Source: Glycomyces luteolus
GTDB taxonomy: Bacteria; Actinomycetota; Actinomycetes; Mycobacteriales; Micromonosporaceae
Assembly (NCBI RefSeq): GCF_027622875.1
Contig: NZ_JAPZVP010000013.1
Coordinates: 111,255-175,254 of the forward strand
Length of the DNA stretch: 64,000 bases
Direction of reading: 5' to 3'
Below, piece by piece: positions 26,302-35,310 of this stretch (position 1 is its first letter; every line of letters starts with the position of its first letter). Position numbers and translations under genes: made by a program. The notes below the pieces were generated by a model, which was not told the origin of the DNA, made no database searches, and worked only from the letters and a program-made list of their open reading frames with translations.

Positions 26302-26811
26302 TCAGTCGTCGAGGGTCTTGAGGCGCGCTTCGAGCGCCGAGTTCATCGAGTTGAAGCCCTGCTCGGTGTCGGCCAGGAGCGACTTCATGAGCGGCACCAG
26401 GACGCCGGTGAACCGCTCGCCGTGGGTGAGGACCGTGGTGCCGTCGGCCTGCGGTTCGAGCACGAGGTAGTGCTCGCCGTCGAGGAGTCCGCCCGGGCCG
26501 AGCCTCCCGAGCCAGCGGATCTGCCGGGCCGGGGAGACGCGCAGCACACGCGGCCTGAACCGGTTGGTCTTGCCGTTCGGCTGCAGGATGGCCGCTTCGA
26601 GTCGTTCGTCCTCGGCGAGGAGCCCGGAGATCTCGGTGATGAACGGGTTCCACTCGCCGTAGGCCGGGAAGTCGGTGAGGACCGCCCACACCCGGTTGGC
26701 GCGCGCGTCGAGGTGCACCGCGGTCTCGATCCGCTGCTCCTGGCCGATCGCCCACAGGCCGTACGCGGTGGCGGCGGCGATGATCGCGGCCGCGATGACG
26801 AAGAAGATCAA
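26302..26811 (-). CDS. SRPBCC-domain protein with N-terminal membrane segment
   Basis: A 169-aa protein. Residues 1-20 form a TM helix (MIFFVIAAAIIAAATAYGLW). The rest has the START/SRPBCC pattern: TAVHLDARANRVWAVLTDFP, YGEWNPFI, RFTGVLVPLM. SRPBCC folds bind hydrophobic ligands in a deep cavity. Its ATG overlaps the stop of the Hsp70-type gene by four bases (26808-26811), so the two are translationally coupled. The gene runs toward the poly-G stretch. Confidence 0.82.
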   Translation of the reverse strand: MIFFVIAAAIIAAATAYGLWAIGQEQRIETAVHLDARANRVWAVLTDFPAYGEWNPFITEISGLLAEDERLEAAILQPNGKTNRFRPRVLRVSPARQIRWLGRLGPGGLLDGEHYLVLEPQADGTTVLTHGERFTGVLVPLMKSLLADTEQGFNSMNSALEARLKTLDD

Positions 26812-29363
26812 TTCCCCAGACTCCAGAATCGGATGTTGCCTCGGTCGTCGCCGGTCACCGCGAACTGGCGGTCCTCGACCGTGACCTGCACCAATTCGGT
26901 GGGCAGCTCGTCCTCGGCTTCGAAGTAAACGGTATCCGATCCTTCGAGGCTCTGCGCCTGGGCGGAGCCCTCCGAGTCGATCAGGAGCAGCGACGCCCCG
27001 GAGGCGGTGTCCACGACCTCGAAGTGGTACTCGTCGTTGGGGTCGCTGTAGGCGATGGGAGCGAACGAGGGCACCCAGTCGTCGAGGTCCCAGAAGTGCA
27101 GCATCCCGTCGCCGCCGTACGCCATCGCGTGCGGCGTGCCCGAGTAGTAGACGACGCCGAACCCCTCGACGGAGTTCCCCTCCCAGTCATCGGAGCTGAC
27201 AGCCATGCCGTCGGCGGCGCCGCTGTACATGTCGATCGAATCCAGGTGCCGCTCCGAGTCGAAGGCGACCAGGGCCGTGTAGTCCCAGGTGACCGAGGTG
27301 AAGAACCGCATATAGGCGTAGCCGTCGGGGACCGGGTAACGGGCGATCGTGCTCTGGTCCTCGAGGTCGTAGACCTCGAACTCCGTATCGCTCACCAGGG
27401 TCAGCACGGGCGTGCCGCCGTCGGTGCCGGTGCGGAAGTAGGCGACCTCCATGCCCTCGTCGACCATCTCGGGGACGCCCGCGGGGTCGAAGACCATGCT
27501 CGAAGGGCTCCACACGTAAGGCTCGAAGTCGGCGCCGATGGCGACCATGATCGGCTCGCCGGACGAGTTCCTGGCCGCCCACAGCTCCCTGACGTTCGAT
27601 TCGAGCCAGTACTCCTCCTGCAGCTCGCCCGATGACAGGTCCCACAGCTCGATGGAGCCGTCCGCGCCGTTCGAGAACAGCAGCGGCTGGCCGCCGTTGT
27701 CGAGGAACGCCAGCGATTCGACCGTGCCGTCGTGCGTGCCCTCGATGCTGGCGAGCAGCGTGCCCGCGTCGGCCTCGGACCAGTTCGGTTCGAAGGCACT
27801 GACCGCGGGCATCTGGTCGCCGCCGCTGTCGTAGAACGAGTCCTCGTCCTCGCCGCGGTTCGGATTGAAGTACCAGACCAGGCCCGCGATGATGAGGATG
27901 TCGACGAGGACGAACGCGATGATCCCGCGGCGGCCGATCTTCTTGGCGCGCTGGCGCTCCTCCTCGGTGCGCGGCGGTTCGGCGTCGGCGTCGTCGGCTT
28001 CGACCGAGTGCGGCGGCGTGTACTGCGCGGCGCGCGTCTGCGGCGGCAGGTCGTGCTGGGTCGGGCTCGGTTCCGGCTGCGGCGCGGCGGGTGTGGTCCA
28101 GTCCTCCTGAGGGGACGGTGTGTACGGCGACACGGGCTGGTAGGTCGGCGCGGTCTGCGGCGGGGCCTGCATCGCGGGCGCGGTCTGCGGCGAGGGCGGC
28201 GCGAGGTTCGCGATCGCAGGGGTGAGCGGCGCGGCCGGGCTGTAGCCCTGCTGCGGCGTCCGGTGGATCGGGAACGTGGTGGTGTGCTGCCCGGCCTGCG
28301 TCCACAGGACGCTGCCCTCGGCGACGACCACCTCGGGCTGGTCGAGCACGGTGGGCGCCAAGCCGAGCGAGCGGTGGAGCATGGTGCCCACCAGCGGCAT
28401 CCGGCTCGCGCCGCCCACGAGGAACACGCCCGCGCTGGCGGCCACGTCGAGCCCCGCGGCGCGGATGACGGCCTGGGTGACGCGGATGGTCTGCTCGAGG
28501 TGCGGGTAGGCGATCTGCTCGAGTTCGGTGCGCGTCAGGTGGGCTTCGACATCGAGGAGCGGGATCGAGATGTCCGACTGCTGGTGGCGCGAGAGGCGCT
28601 CCTTGGCGCCGCGCACCTCCTCCTGGAACTCGCGGAAGTACCGCCGTTCCTCCACCGTGGTGGGGTTGACGAGGCGCTTCCAGCCCTCGCGGTCGCCGTA
28701 GGTCGTGCCGAGGTGCTCGATGAGGGCGGCGTCGATGTCCAAGCCGCCCAAGTCGTTCCGGCCGTCGAGAGCGACCGTGGTGAACCCGTGCTCGGTGCGG
28801 CGCACGACGCTCGCGTCGAACGTGCCCGCGCCGAGGTCGTAGACCACGATGGAGGCGCCGACGGCCATCCGGTGCTTGAGCGCCTCCGCGTAGTACGTGG
28901 CGGCGGCGACCGGTTCGGGCACGAGCCGCACCTGGCCGAGGCCGGAGCGAGCGGCGGCGTCCTCGATCACCTGGCGGCGGGCGGGCCCCCATTCGGCGGG
29001 CACGGTCAGCGTGACCTGGGAGGGCTGGCCGACGACGCGGCGGCATTCCGCGGCGACGGCGTCCAGGACCGCCGCGATGAGGTCGGGGATCGCGTATTCG
29101 CGCGCGCCCAGCAGGGTCGAGGGCCGGTCGATGAGGCGCTTGGGGTTCGGTTCGAAGCGCTCGGGGTGGCGGCGGCCCGCGTGGACGGCGTCGCGGCCCA
29201 CGAGGAGCCCGCCGTCGGCGTCGGCGCATACCGCCGAGGGCATCAGCGGCGCCCCGTCGAACAGCAGGGGACGCAGGCTCCCGTCAGCGCGGCGGACGAC
29301 CGCGATGGTGTGCGAGGTGCCGAAATCGACGCCGAGTGAAGTTCCTTGGGGGCCGGGGCTCAT
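26808..29363 (-). CDS. Hsp70-like ATPase / TM helix / WD-like beta-propeller fusion
   Basis: An 851-aa protein of unusual build. The N-terminal part (about 1-370) is an Hsp70-type actin-fold ATPase: GVDFGTSHTIAVV (phosphate 1), VYDLGAGTFDASVV (phosphate 2), VFLVGGASRMPLV (adenosine). It has no DnaK substrate-binding domain. A Pro/Gln/Ala-rich linker follows, then a TM helix near 474-496 (IIAFVLVDILIIAGLVWYF). An extracytoplasmic WD-like propeller comes last, with repeated blades (DGSIELWDLSSGEL, DGMLHFWDLDDW, DRGNIRFWSLGN). The ATG is seven bases after TACGAT (29376-29371). It could couple an external signal to an internal ATPase; this is inference. Confidence 0.88.
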   Translation of the reverse strand: MSPGPQGTSLGVDFGTSHTIAVVRRADGSLRPLLFDGAPLMPSAVCADADGGLLVGRDAVHAGRRHPERFEPNPKRLIDRPSTLLGAREYAIPDLIAAVLDAVAAECRRVVGQPSQVTLTVPAEWGPARRQVIEDAAARSGLGQVRLVPEPVAAATYYAEALKHRMAVGASIVVYDLGAGTFDASVVRRTEHGFTTVALDGRNDLGGLDIDAALIEHLGTTYGDREGWKRLVNPTTVEERRYFREFQEEVRGAKERLSRHQQSDISIPLLDVEAHLTRTELEQIAYPHLEQTIRVTQAVIRAAGLDVAASAGVFLVGGASRMPLVGTMLHRSLGLAPTVLDQPEVVVAEGSVLWTQAGQHTTTFPIHRTPQQGYSPAAPLTPAIANLAPPSPQTAPAMQAPPQTAPTYQPVSPYTPSPQEDWTTPAAPQPEPSPTQHDLPPQTRAAQYTPPHSVEADDADAEPPRTEEERQRAKKIGRRGIIAFVLVDILIIAGLVWYFNPNRGEDEDSFYDSGGDQMPAVSAFEPNWSEADAGTLLASIEGTHDGTVESLAFLDNGGQPLLFSNGADGSIELWDLSSGELQEEYWLESNVRELWAARNSSGEPIMVAIGADFEPYVWSPSSMVFDPAGVPEMVDEGMEVAYFRTGTDGGTPVLTLVSDTEFEVYDLEDQSTIARYPVPDGYAYMRFFTSVTWDYTALVAFDSERHLDSIDMYSGAADGMAVSSDDWEGNSVEGFGVVYYSGTPHAMAYGGDGMLHFWDLDDWVPSFAPIAYSDPNDEYHFEVVDTASGASLLLIDSEGSAQAQSLEGSDTVYFEAEDELPTELVQVTVEDRQFAVTGDDRGNIRFWSLGN

Positions 29364-29495
29364 GAGAGGAATCGTAACGAACGGGCGGGGGAGCGGTCGC
29401 CCAGCGCGGACGCGGGCGATCCGGGATACCGACTTGAATTTGTCTGGTCGTCCGTCGTAATGTCTTGGGTACAGACTCCGACCGATAGGACGAGC

Positions 29496-32400
29496 ATGAC
29501 CGCTCCCGTGTACCTCGACCCGACCAGGCCAGTCGCCGAACGCGTGGAGGCGATCCTCGCACTCATGACGGACGAGCAGAAGCTCGCGTGCCTCAACGGC
29601 GTGCCCGAGACCGTCCTCGCCGACGGCAACACCCTCCCCGGGCTCACCAACGAGTTCAACGAGGTCCTGCACAGCTCCGGCAAGAAGCCCGACGCCACGT
29701 TCTTCCCGCAGGCCATCGGCCTCGGCGCGACCTGGGACACCGAGCTCATGGAGGCCATCGGCGCCGCGGTCGCCCACGAGGTGCGCGCCCGCGACACCGA
29801 CGTGTACGCCTCGTTCGGCCCGGTCGCCGACATCCGCTCCAACCCGCTCGCCGGGCGCTTCGAGGAGGGCTTCGGCGAGGACCCCCTCCACGTCGGCGCC
29901 ATGACCACCGCGTACGCCTGGGGCCTGCGCGGGCGCCACCCCGAGTACGTCAAGACCTTCACGCAGAAGAAGCACTTCCTCGGGTACAACCACGAGTGGC
30001 ACCGCTCGCAGAGCTCCGCGTCCATGAGCGTGCGCGCCTACCACGAGTACCAGGTCGTGCCCTACCGGATGCCGGTCGAAGCGGGCGCGGTGCTGGGCGC
30101 GATGACCGCCTACAACCTCGTCAACGGCGTGCCCTCGATCATCTCGCCGATCATGGAGACCCTGCGCTCCGAATGGGCCGAGGACGGCGTGTTCTTCTTC
30201 CTGCCCGACGGCTGGGACGGCGTCAACCTGCACACCACCAAGGGCGAGCCGTGGGACACCTGGGAGGTCGACCCGCGCGGCGACGTGCCCTACCCGACCG
30301 CCCTCGCCGCGGAGGAGGGCCGCGCGATCGACGCCGACGAGAACGGCGTCTACGCCTCGGCGCTGATGCTCCTCGCCGGCGTCAGCCACTTCCACGACGG
30401 CTCCGAGCTGCCGTTCGTCCCGAACGCCGGCGAAGCCGTGCGCCGCGGACTCCTCGGCGTCAATATGTCCCATGTGGACCGATCGGTGCGCGACTGGCTG
30501 CACTTCCTCGTCCGCACCGGCAAACTCGACGGCGACGCCTGCGAGTACAACCTGATCCCGGCCGACCCGCACCCGCAGGACCGGCCCGAGCACATCGCCC
30601 TCGCCCACCGCGCCGCCCGCGAACAGCTCGTGCTGCTCAAGAACGACCAGGCTGCCCTGCCGATCCCGGAGACCGCGAGCATCGCCGTCGTCGGCCCGCT
30701 CGCCGACCTCAACCTCCGCGACTTCTACAGCCCCACCGTCCCCGCCGATCGCCGCCCCAGCCCGCTCCAGGCCCTGCGCGAGCGCTTCGCGAACGTCACC
30801 CACCACAGCGGCAACGACACCCTCGCCTGGCGCGCCGACGGACGCTACGTCACTGTCGCCGACGACGGGTCGCTCGTCGCCCGCGCCGAGGGCATCGGCG
30901 CGACCGAGACGTTCGAGGCCTGGGACTGGGCGCACGAGCAGCACATGTTCCGCCACACCGCCACCGGCAGGTTCGTGCAGGCGAACCTGTTGCAGCAGAA
31001 CGACGGCCCGGCCACGTTCGAGAACCAGGCCGGCGCCACCGGCGGCGGCGGACCGCTCCTCGTCGCCGTCGAGACCGAGATGGAGGACGGCGACGCCTGG
31101 TTCACCCACCAGAACCTCCACTACCGCCCCGCCGCGGGAGACGCCGCCGACGGCGACGTCGAGCTGTTCGGCGTCAACCACGTTCCCGCCGAAGCGGACG
31201 GCCCGTACCACGTGCGCCTTGCCGCCGACGGCACGCTGCCGCTCACCAAGGGCGACGCCGACCCGATCCTCACCGAAACGCTCTGGGAGAACGGCCCCGA
31301 AGCCGCCGCAGCGGTCGCGGCCGAAGCGGACTGGGCCGTCGTCCTGGTCGGCAACCACCCGATGGTCAACGCCCGCGAATGCTTCGACCGCCCCGGACTC
31401 GACCTCGCCCCGCGCCAGGCCGACCTCGTCCGCGAAGTCGCCGCCGCCAAGCCCGGCCGCACCGTCGTCGTCGTGGTCTCCGCCTACCCCTTGGCCATCG
31501 GCGACCTTGCCGCCGACCCCAACGTCGCCGCGATCCTCTACACCTCCCACGCCGGGCAGGCCGTCGGCGCCGCGCTCGCCGAGGCCCTGGCGGGCGACTT
31601 CTCGCCGGCCGGGCGGCTCACCTCGACCTGGCTCGCGGACACGTCCTCGCTCCCGAAGGCGGGCCCCAGGTCCGAGGCGTTCCGGGTCAGCGACGTCGAC
31701 ATGCTCGAATACGACGTCATCAGCGCCGGCCTCACCTACCAGTACTCGAAGGCCGAGCCGGTCTTCGGCTTCGGACACGGCCTGAGCTACACCGAGTTCG
31801 AATACGGCGCCCTCGAAGTGCCCGCCGCGGTGGACGCCGACGCGCCGTTCACCGCCGCCGTCGACGTCACCAACAAGGGCGAGCGGACCTCCGACGATGT
31901 CGTGCTCCTCTTCGCGAGGATCGCTGAATCGGCCTACGGCGACCGGATCGCCGGGACCCGCCTCGCGGGCTTCGTCCGCGCCAAGGACATCGCGCCCGGC
32001 GAGACCCGCCGCGTCGAGATCGAGGTCGACCCGCAGCACCTCTTCGTCTGGGACGTGGTGAGCGGCAAGCGGATCGTCGAGACCGGCGACTACCTCTTCG
32101 GCGTCGGCACCGACAGCGAGGGCCCCGAGGCCCAGGTGCGCATCCAGGGCGAGACCATCGCCCCGCTCGACCTCTCCCAGACCGCCAACGTCTGGGAGAA
32201 GGCCACCATCGCCGAGGGCCTCACCTACTGGGAGGTCTCGAAGCTCCACACCCTCAAGCGCGAGGGCGGCTACCACTCCACCGGCTCACGCCGGGCCGGG
32301 AGCCACGTGGGCTTCACCAACGCGATCCTCGACGGCGCCAAGGCCATCGAACTGCGCACCGCCACCACTACCGCGGACTGGACCGACCTCGCCGACCCCG

Positions 32401-32588
32401 TCATCGAGGTCCGCGCCGGCTCGGCCGACGGCCGTCTCCTCGCCGAAGTCGAGGTCCCCAAGACCGCCGGCTTCCAGTCCTTCACCAACGTCACCGCCCC
32501 GCTCGACGGCGCGACCGGCACGCAAGACCTCTACCTGGTCTTCCGCACCGGAGGCATCTACATCGACACCATCCGCCTGGCCCGCTAG
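29496..32588 (+). CDS. Glycoside hydrolase family 3 enzyme with fascin-like insert and CBM6-like C-terminus
   Basis: A 1030-aa GH3 beta-glycosidase. The first domain runs to about residue 330 (SFGPVADIRSNPLAGRFEEG, KHFLGYNHEWHRSQ) and the second GH3 domain includes AVVLVGNHPMVNARE and PAGRLTSTWL. Residues about 444-500 form a fascin/trefoil-like insert (GRYVTVADDGSLVARAEG, HTATGRFVQANL). An FnIII-like domain lies near 780-880 and a CBM6-like jelly roll at about 920-1030. No signal peptide is seen, so it probably acts inside the cell. The usual nucleophile block reads VFFFLPDGWDG rather than VVSDW, so substrate preference may be unusual. The ATG at 29496 was chosen as the start of similarity; there is no strong Shine-Dalgarno. 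Confidence 0.88.
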   Translation: MTAPVYLDPTRPVAERVEAILALMTDEQKLACLNGVPETVLADGNTLPGLTNEFNEVLHSSGKKPDATFFPQAIGLGATWDTELMEAIGAAVAHEVRARDTDVYASFGPVADIRSNPLAGRFEEGFGEDPLHVGAMTTAYAWGLRGRHPEYVKTFTQKKHFLGYNHEWHRSQSSASMSVRAYHEYQVVPYRMPVEAGAVLGAMTAYNLVNGVPSIISPIMETLRSEWAEDGVFFFLPDGWDGVNLHTTKGEPWDTWEVDPRGDVPYPTALAAEEGRAIDADENGVYASALMLLAGVSHFHDGSELPFVPNAGEAVRRGLLGVNMSHVDRSVRDWLHFLVRTGKLDGDACEYNLIPADPHPQDRPEHIALAHRAAREQLVLLKNDQAALPIPETASIAVVGPLADLNLRDFYSPTVPADRRPSPLQALRERFANVTHHSGNDTLAWRADGRYVTVADDGSLVARAEGIGATETFEAWDWAHEQHMFRHTATGRFVQANLLQQNDGPATFENQAGATGGGGPLLVAVETEMEDGDAWFTHQNLHYRPAAGDAADGDVELFGVNHVPAEADGPYHVRLAADGTLPLTKGDADPILTETLWENGPEAAAAVAAEADWAVVLVGNHPMVNARECFDRPGLDLAPRQADLVREVAAAKPGRTVVVVVSAYPLAIGDLAADPNVAAILYTSHAGQAVGAALAEALAGDFSPAGRLTSTWLADTSSLPKAGPRSEAFRVSDVDMLEYDVISAGLTYQYSKAEPVFGFGHGLSYTEFEYGALEVPAAVDADAPFTAAVDVTNKGERTSDDVVLLFARIAESAYGDRIAGTRLAGFVRAKDIAPGETRRVEIEVDPQHLFVWDVVSGKRIVETGDYLFGVGTDSEGPEAQVRIQGETIAPLDLSQTANVWEKATIAEGLTYWEVSKLHTLKREGGYHSTGSRRAGSHVGFTNAILDGAKAIELRTATTTADWTDLADPVIEVRAGSADGRLLAEVEVPKTAGFQSFTNVTAPLDGATGTQDLYLVFRTGGIYIDTIRLAR

Positions 32589-32597
32589 GCGACAGAA

Positions 32598-32645
32598 AAG
32601 GAGGTGCCGGGGCCGACAGGCCCGGCACCTCCTTCAGCTTTTTCG
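32598..32645 (+). terminator. Intrinsic terminator after GH3 gene
   Basis: 14-base perfect stem AAGGAGGTGCCGGG (32598-32611) / CCCGGCACCTCCTT (32621-32634), followed by CAGCTTTTT. Confidence 0.9.
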
Positions 32646-32646
32646 G

Positions 32647-33152
32647 TTACTCCTCGAGCGACACAGTCGCGTCGCTGTCGCTGCGACCTTGCGCAAAGAA
32701 TCTCTGCAACCCCTGATGGACCCAGAGGCTGAGCTGATGCGGGTCGTTGCAGAGCTCGATTTCATCTTCCGATGCATCTAGGAAGCCCTCATACGCCATC
32801 AGAGCAAATGCGCGGGTGAAGTCCAACTGCCCCTGCGCCCGCTGTCGCCGTATTCGGAGTGGTACGGGCGGGCTTGCGTGCGCATGAGTTCCTCCAGCAT
32901 TCGGGCGGGCTCGTCTTCCAGGTCGTCGGGGCAGACGAGCACCAGCTCGGTTGGCAGCCGGCGGTCCTCGAAAGCCCGGGTCATATAGCCCGGCAACCGG
33001 AAGTGCTTCTCGACCTTCCATTTGTTCTGGGTTTCGGCACCTATGCAGACGGTGAACCGGCTGTCGTTGTCAGCGAGGTCCATCAGCCAAGCCGCCGTCA
33101 GCGGCTCGTCTTGTAGGACCTGCACGATGAGTTCGTGCGCATCTCCTGGCAT
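32647..33152 (-). pseudogene. Frameshifted remnant, possibly Rpn/PD-(D/E)XK transposase-like
   Basis: Two overlapping reading frames appear to be parts of one protein. The first starts MPGDAHELIVQVLQDEPLTA at 33152 and reads to MRTQARPYHSEYGD. The second carries on with QLDFTRAFALMAYEGFLDAS to a stop at 32647. The switch is near 32830-32850. The opening words and the LVLVCPDD segment recall the Rpn-type nuclease/transposase proteins that are abundant in actinomycetes, but catalytic residues are not recognisable and the family call is tentative. A single-base sequence error cannot be excluded. Base composition is less GC-rich than that of its neighbours. Confidence 0.5.
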
Positions 33153-33451
33153 CGGGGGGAGTCCCTTCGTTTCGTGGTTCTCCTGTGAAACGAGTGGGTG
33201 AAAACCGGAGACGTGCAGGTGTCGGAAAACCGACAGTATGCCGTTCGAATAGGCGTGGTTGTTCGAAGACTTCTAGACGCTTTCGTATGTGACGGCGTGT
33301 CGCGCTTGCACTTTGCGAAAATCCTGTGCCAGCCTGAACTCACGTGCGAATCGCGCGTCGAACAACCAACTGAATATGGCCGGTGGGCCGCCCTTCCAGT
33401 CGCTAAACAGATCGGCGGCCCACCTTTCATCCAACGGAAGGAAGCCCTCCG
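33153..33451 (+). other. Leader region with hairpins ahead of the unknown two-gene unit
   Basis: No gene. It holds TGTCGG/CCGACA (about 33218-33233) and a strong stem GGTGGGCCGCC (33382-33392) / GGCGGCCCACC (33414-33424) followed by TTTC only 28 bases before the next start codon. The position suits a terminator for upstream transcription or an attenuator for the downstream gene. GGAAGGA precedes the ATG at 33452. Confidence 0.5.
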
Positions 33452-34930
33452 ATGGCAGAGTCCACCCTACGCGAAAACAGGCGTGGCGCAACTCATCAAC
33501 TCACGGCACACCGGAACCAGGCGCGGGCGATGGTCCTGGTCCAGGACCCGTTCTACCGGCACGACTCCCTCGGCCCCGGTGCGCCGCTGCGCGAGATCAC
33601 TGGTCTGAGTGACCAGGCCGGGTACTACGACTGGGCCGGTCGACGGCTCTTCCTCGCGGACGGCGAGCCGGACCCGATGTGCCCTGGCGCGTACCGGTAC
33701 CAGCACAACCCGGCGTGCTGCGACCTCGAAGCACCCGACTCCGACCCGCGCAGCCCGCGCTATGAGCCGATGCACCTGCGCCACAAGCCAGGCGACACGT
33801 GGATCATCGATGCGAACCGGCCCTACGACCCGTTCGACCCGGGCCCGTACGGCTCCCGGGGGTGGTACAAGGACGAGCGGACCGGCCGCCACCGCAGGGA
33901 CGAAACTCCGGACCCGCTCCCCGCCGAAGGCTGGACGCCACCCCGGGGCGCGTGGTTCCCCGGCACCCCGGAATGGCCTGAGCCCGAAGCGCCGCAAGCG
34001 GAGTCGGCACGGCCGGTCGAACGGTCCGAGGGCGACCAAGGCGACGAGCCGCCGCGTGACACCGATCAGCGGGGCGGTTCGGATCGGCAGCCGCCGTGGG
34101 GCCGGCGCGGACGTCCGGTCCCGTCCGAACCCGAGGAGGAGCCCGAAGGGGCGCCGCGGCCTTGGGGTGTCCGGACCGGCCGCCCGGACCCGGGCCCAGA
34201 TGCGCCGCCGCGTACTGCGCGGCAGTTCTGGAACCACGCTGGGCACGACTCCGGCCCGGGGGATGCGGGTTGGATCAGCGGCCACGGCGGCACCCGAAAC
34301 GACCGCCATGATCCCGAGCGAAGTGACGGCCAAGGCAGCGCGGATACCGGCGAGTACCAGTTCTCCAAGCTTCGTGAAGACGCCTTCGACCGCTTCATCG
34401 CCAACTCCGCCCAACTGCGGGCCGCGCACTTCGCCCCGCAAGAGCCCTACTTGCGCGAGCGCGCGGTGTGGGTCCTGCGCTGGCTGACATGGGTCCTCGC
34501 CCTCGGCCTGGTTCCCATGCCCGCACCACTGGTCATCCGCCAGTGTGAGGCTGAACCGGTTGCGCGGCAGCCGATCCCGACTCAACCCGGCCCCGTGACC
34601 CGTCTCAGGGAAGACGAGTCAACGGACAGCAGCCCAGCGCACGGACCCTGGCCTGGGGCGGCGCTCGCCGCTGCCGTCGCCGGTGCTCGCATCGCACGCA
34701 GGGTCATCGCTGAACGGGAGACGCGTTCCAGTGTCGATCTTGCTGCGGCCGTTCGGGACAGCGCCAGCCGCGCGAACGCAGTCCACTGGCGGACCGCGCC
34801 CCAGCAGAATCGGCCCCGCCCCGTCCCCCGCCCGAACCCCGGCGCCTACATGACCGTATGGGAACACGCCTTCGACTCCGGCCAGACGTTCATCCTCGGC
34901 ACCGGCCCCGGGTTGGGGGCGACCGCATGA
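33452..34930 (+). CDS. Unknown protein with disordered middle and one TM segment
   Basis: A 492-aa protein that I do not recognise. Residues about 25-135 look folded (MVLVQDPFYRHDSLGPGAPL, HNPACCDLEAPDSDPRSPRY) and contain a Cys pair. Residues 140-300 are low-complexity, rich in Pro, Arg, Gly, Asp and Glu. A hydrophobic helix lies near 345-365 (WVLRWLTWVLALGLVPMPAP) and a second near 395-410. Its stop codon overlaps the start of the next gene, so the two form a unit. The pair sits in an island between a broken gene and a gene-poor stretch, which suggests acquired DNA, though function is unknown. Confidence 0.65.
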   Translation: MAESTLRENRRGATHQLTAHRNQARAMVLVQDPFYRHDSLGPGAPLREITGLSDQAGYYDWAGRRLFLADGEPDPMCPGAYRYQHNPACCDLEAPDSDPRSPRYEPMHLRHKPGDTWIIDANRPYDPFDPGPYGSRGWYKDERTGRHRRDETPDPLPAEGWTPPRGAWFPGTPEWPEPEAPQAESARPVERSEGDQGDEPPRDTDQRGGSDRQPPWGRRGRPVPSEPEEEPEGAPRPWGVRTGRPDPGPDAPPRTARQFWNHAGHDSGPGDAGWISGHGGTRNDRHDPERSDGQGSADTGEYQFSKLREDAFDRFIANSAQLRAAHFAPQEPYLRERAVWVLRWLTWVLALGLVPMPAPLVIRQCEAEPVARQPIPTQPGPVTRLREDESTDSSPAHGPWPGAALAAAVAGARIARRVIAERETRSSVDLAAAVRDSASRANAVHWRTAPQQNRPRPVPRPNPGAYMTVWEHAFDSGQTFILGTGPGLGATA

Positions 34931-35310
34931 TCCCCGACCGATACACCACCCGCCGCATTCGCGCCCGCTACATCCAAGCGCTGCAAGCGATCCCGCTCCC
35001 GGTCCGCCGCACCGACCCTCCGGATGCAATCCTGCCGATCGACCTCTCCGGACTCCCGATCCTCGCCACCGAAGCCATCGGTGAACGCCTCGTGCAGTAC
35101 TCACTCGTCGTCGGCCAGACGCGCTTCCGTCTGACCTTCACCGACACCCACCCGGCCCTGATCGGCCACGTCATCAACCTCGAGGCACCGAGGCCGCGAC
35201 TCGTCATCTCCGAGCCCCTCCACACCGAATGGGCCCTCGCCAACGAACTCGCACTCACCGCGCACGCGACCCGAATCTGGAAGGACCGCACCAGAGCCTG
35301 CAATCGCTGA
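34927..35310 (+). CDS. Unknown 127-aa protein, partner of the preceding gene
   Basis: The ATG overlaps the upstream TGA (ATGA), indicating translational coupling. The protein begins MIPDRYTTRRIRARYIQALQ and has alternating hydrophobic and charged strands (LVQYSLVVGQTRFRLTFTDT) suggesting a small alpha/beta or beta-rich fold. No signal peptide, TM helix or known motif was found. It should be considered together with the 492-aa membrane protein. Confidence 0.6.
   Translation: MIPDRYTTRRIRARYIQALQAIPLPVRRTDPPDAILPIDLSGLPILATEAIGERLVQYSLVVGQTRFRLTFTDTHPALIGHVINLEAPRPRLVISEPLHTEWALANELALTAHATRIWKDRTRACNR

Noticed and set aside
26808..32276. An 1822-codon minus-strand reading frame
   Set aside because: The part beyond 29363 is antisense to the GH3 gene; the promoter TACGAT and ATG at 29363 define the real gene.
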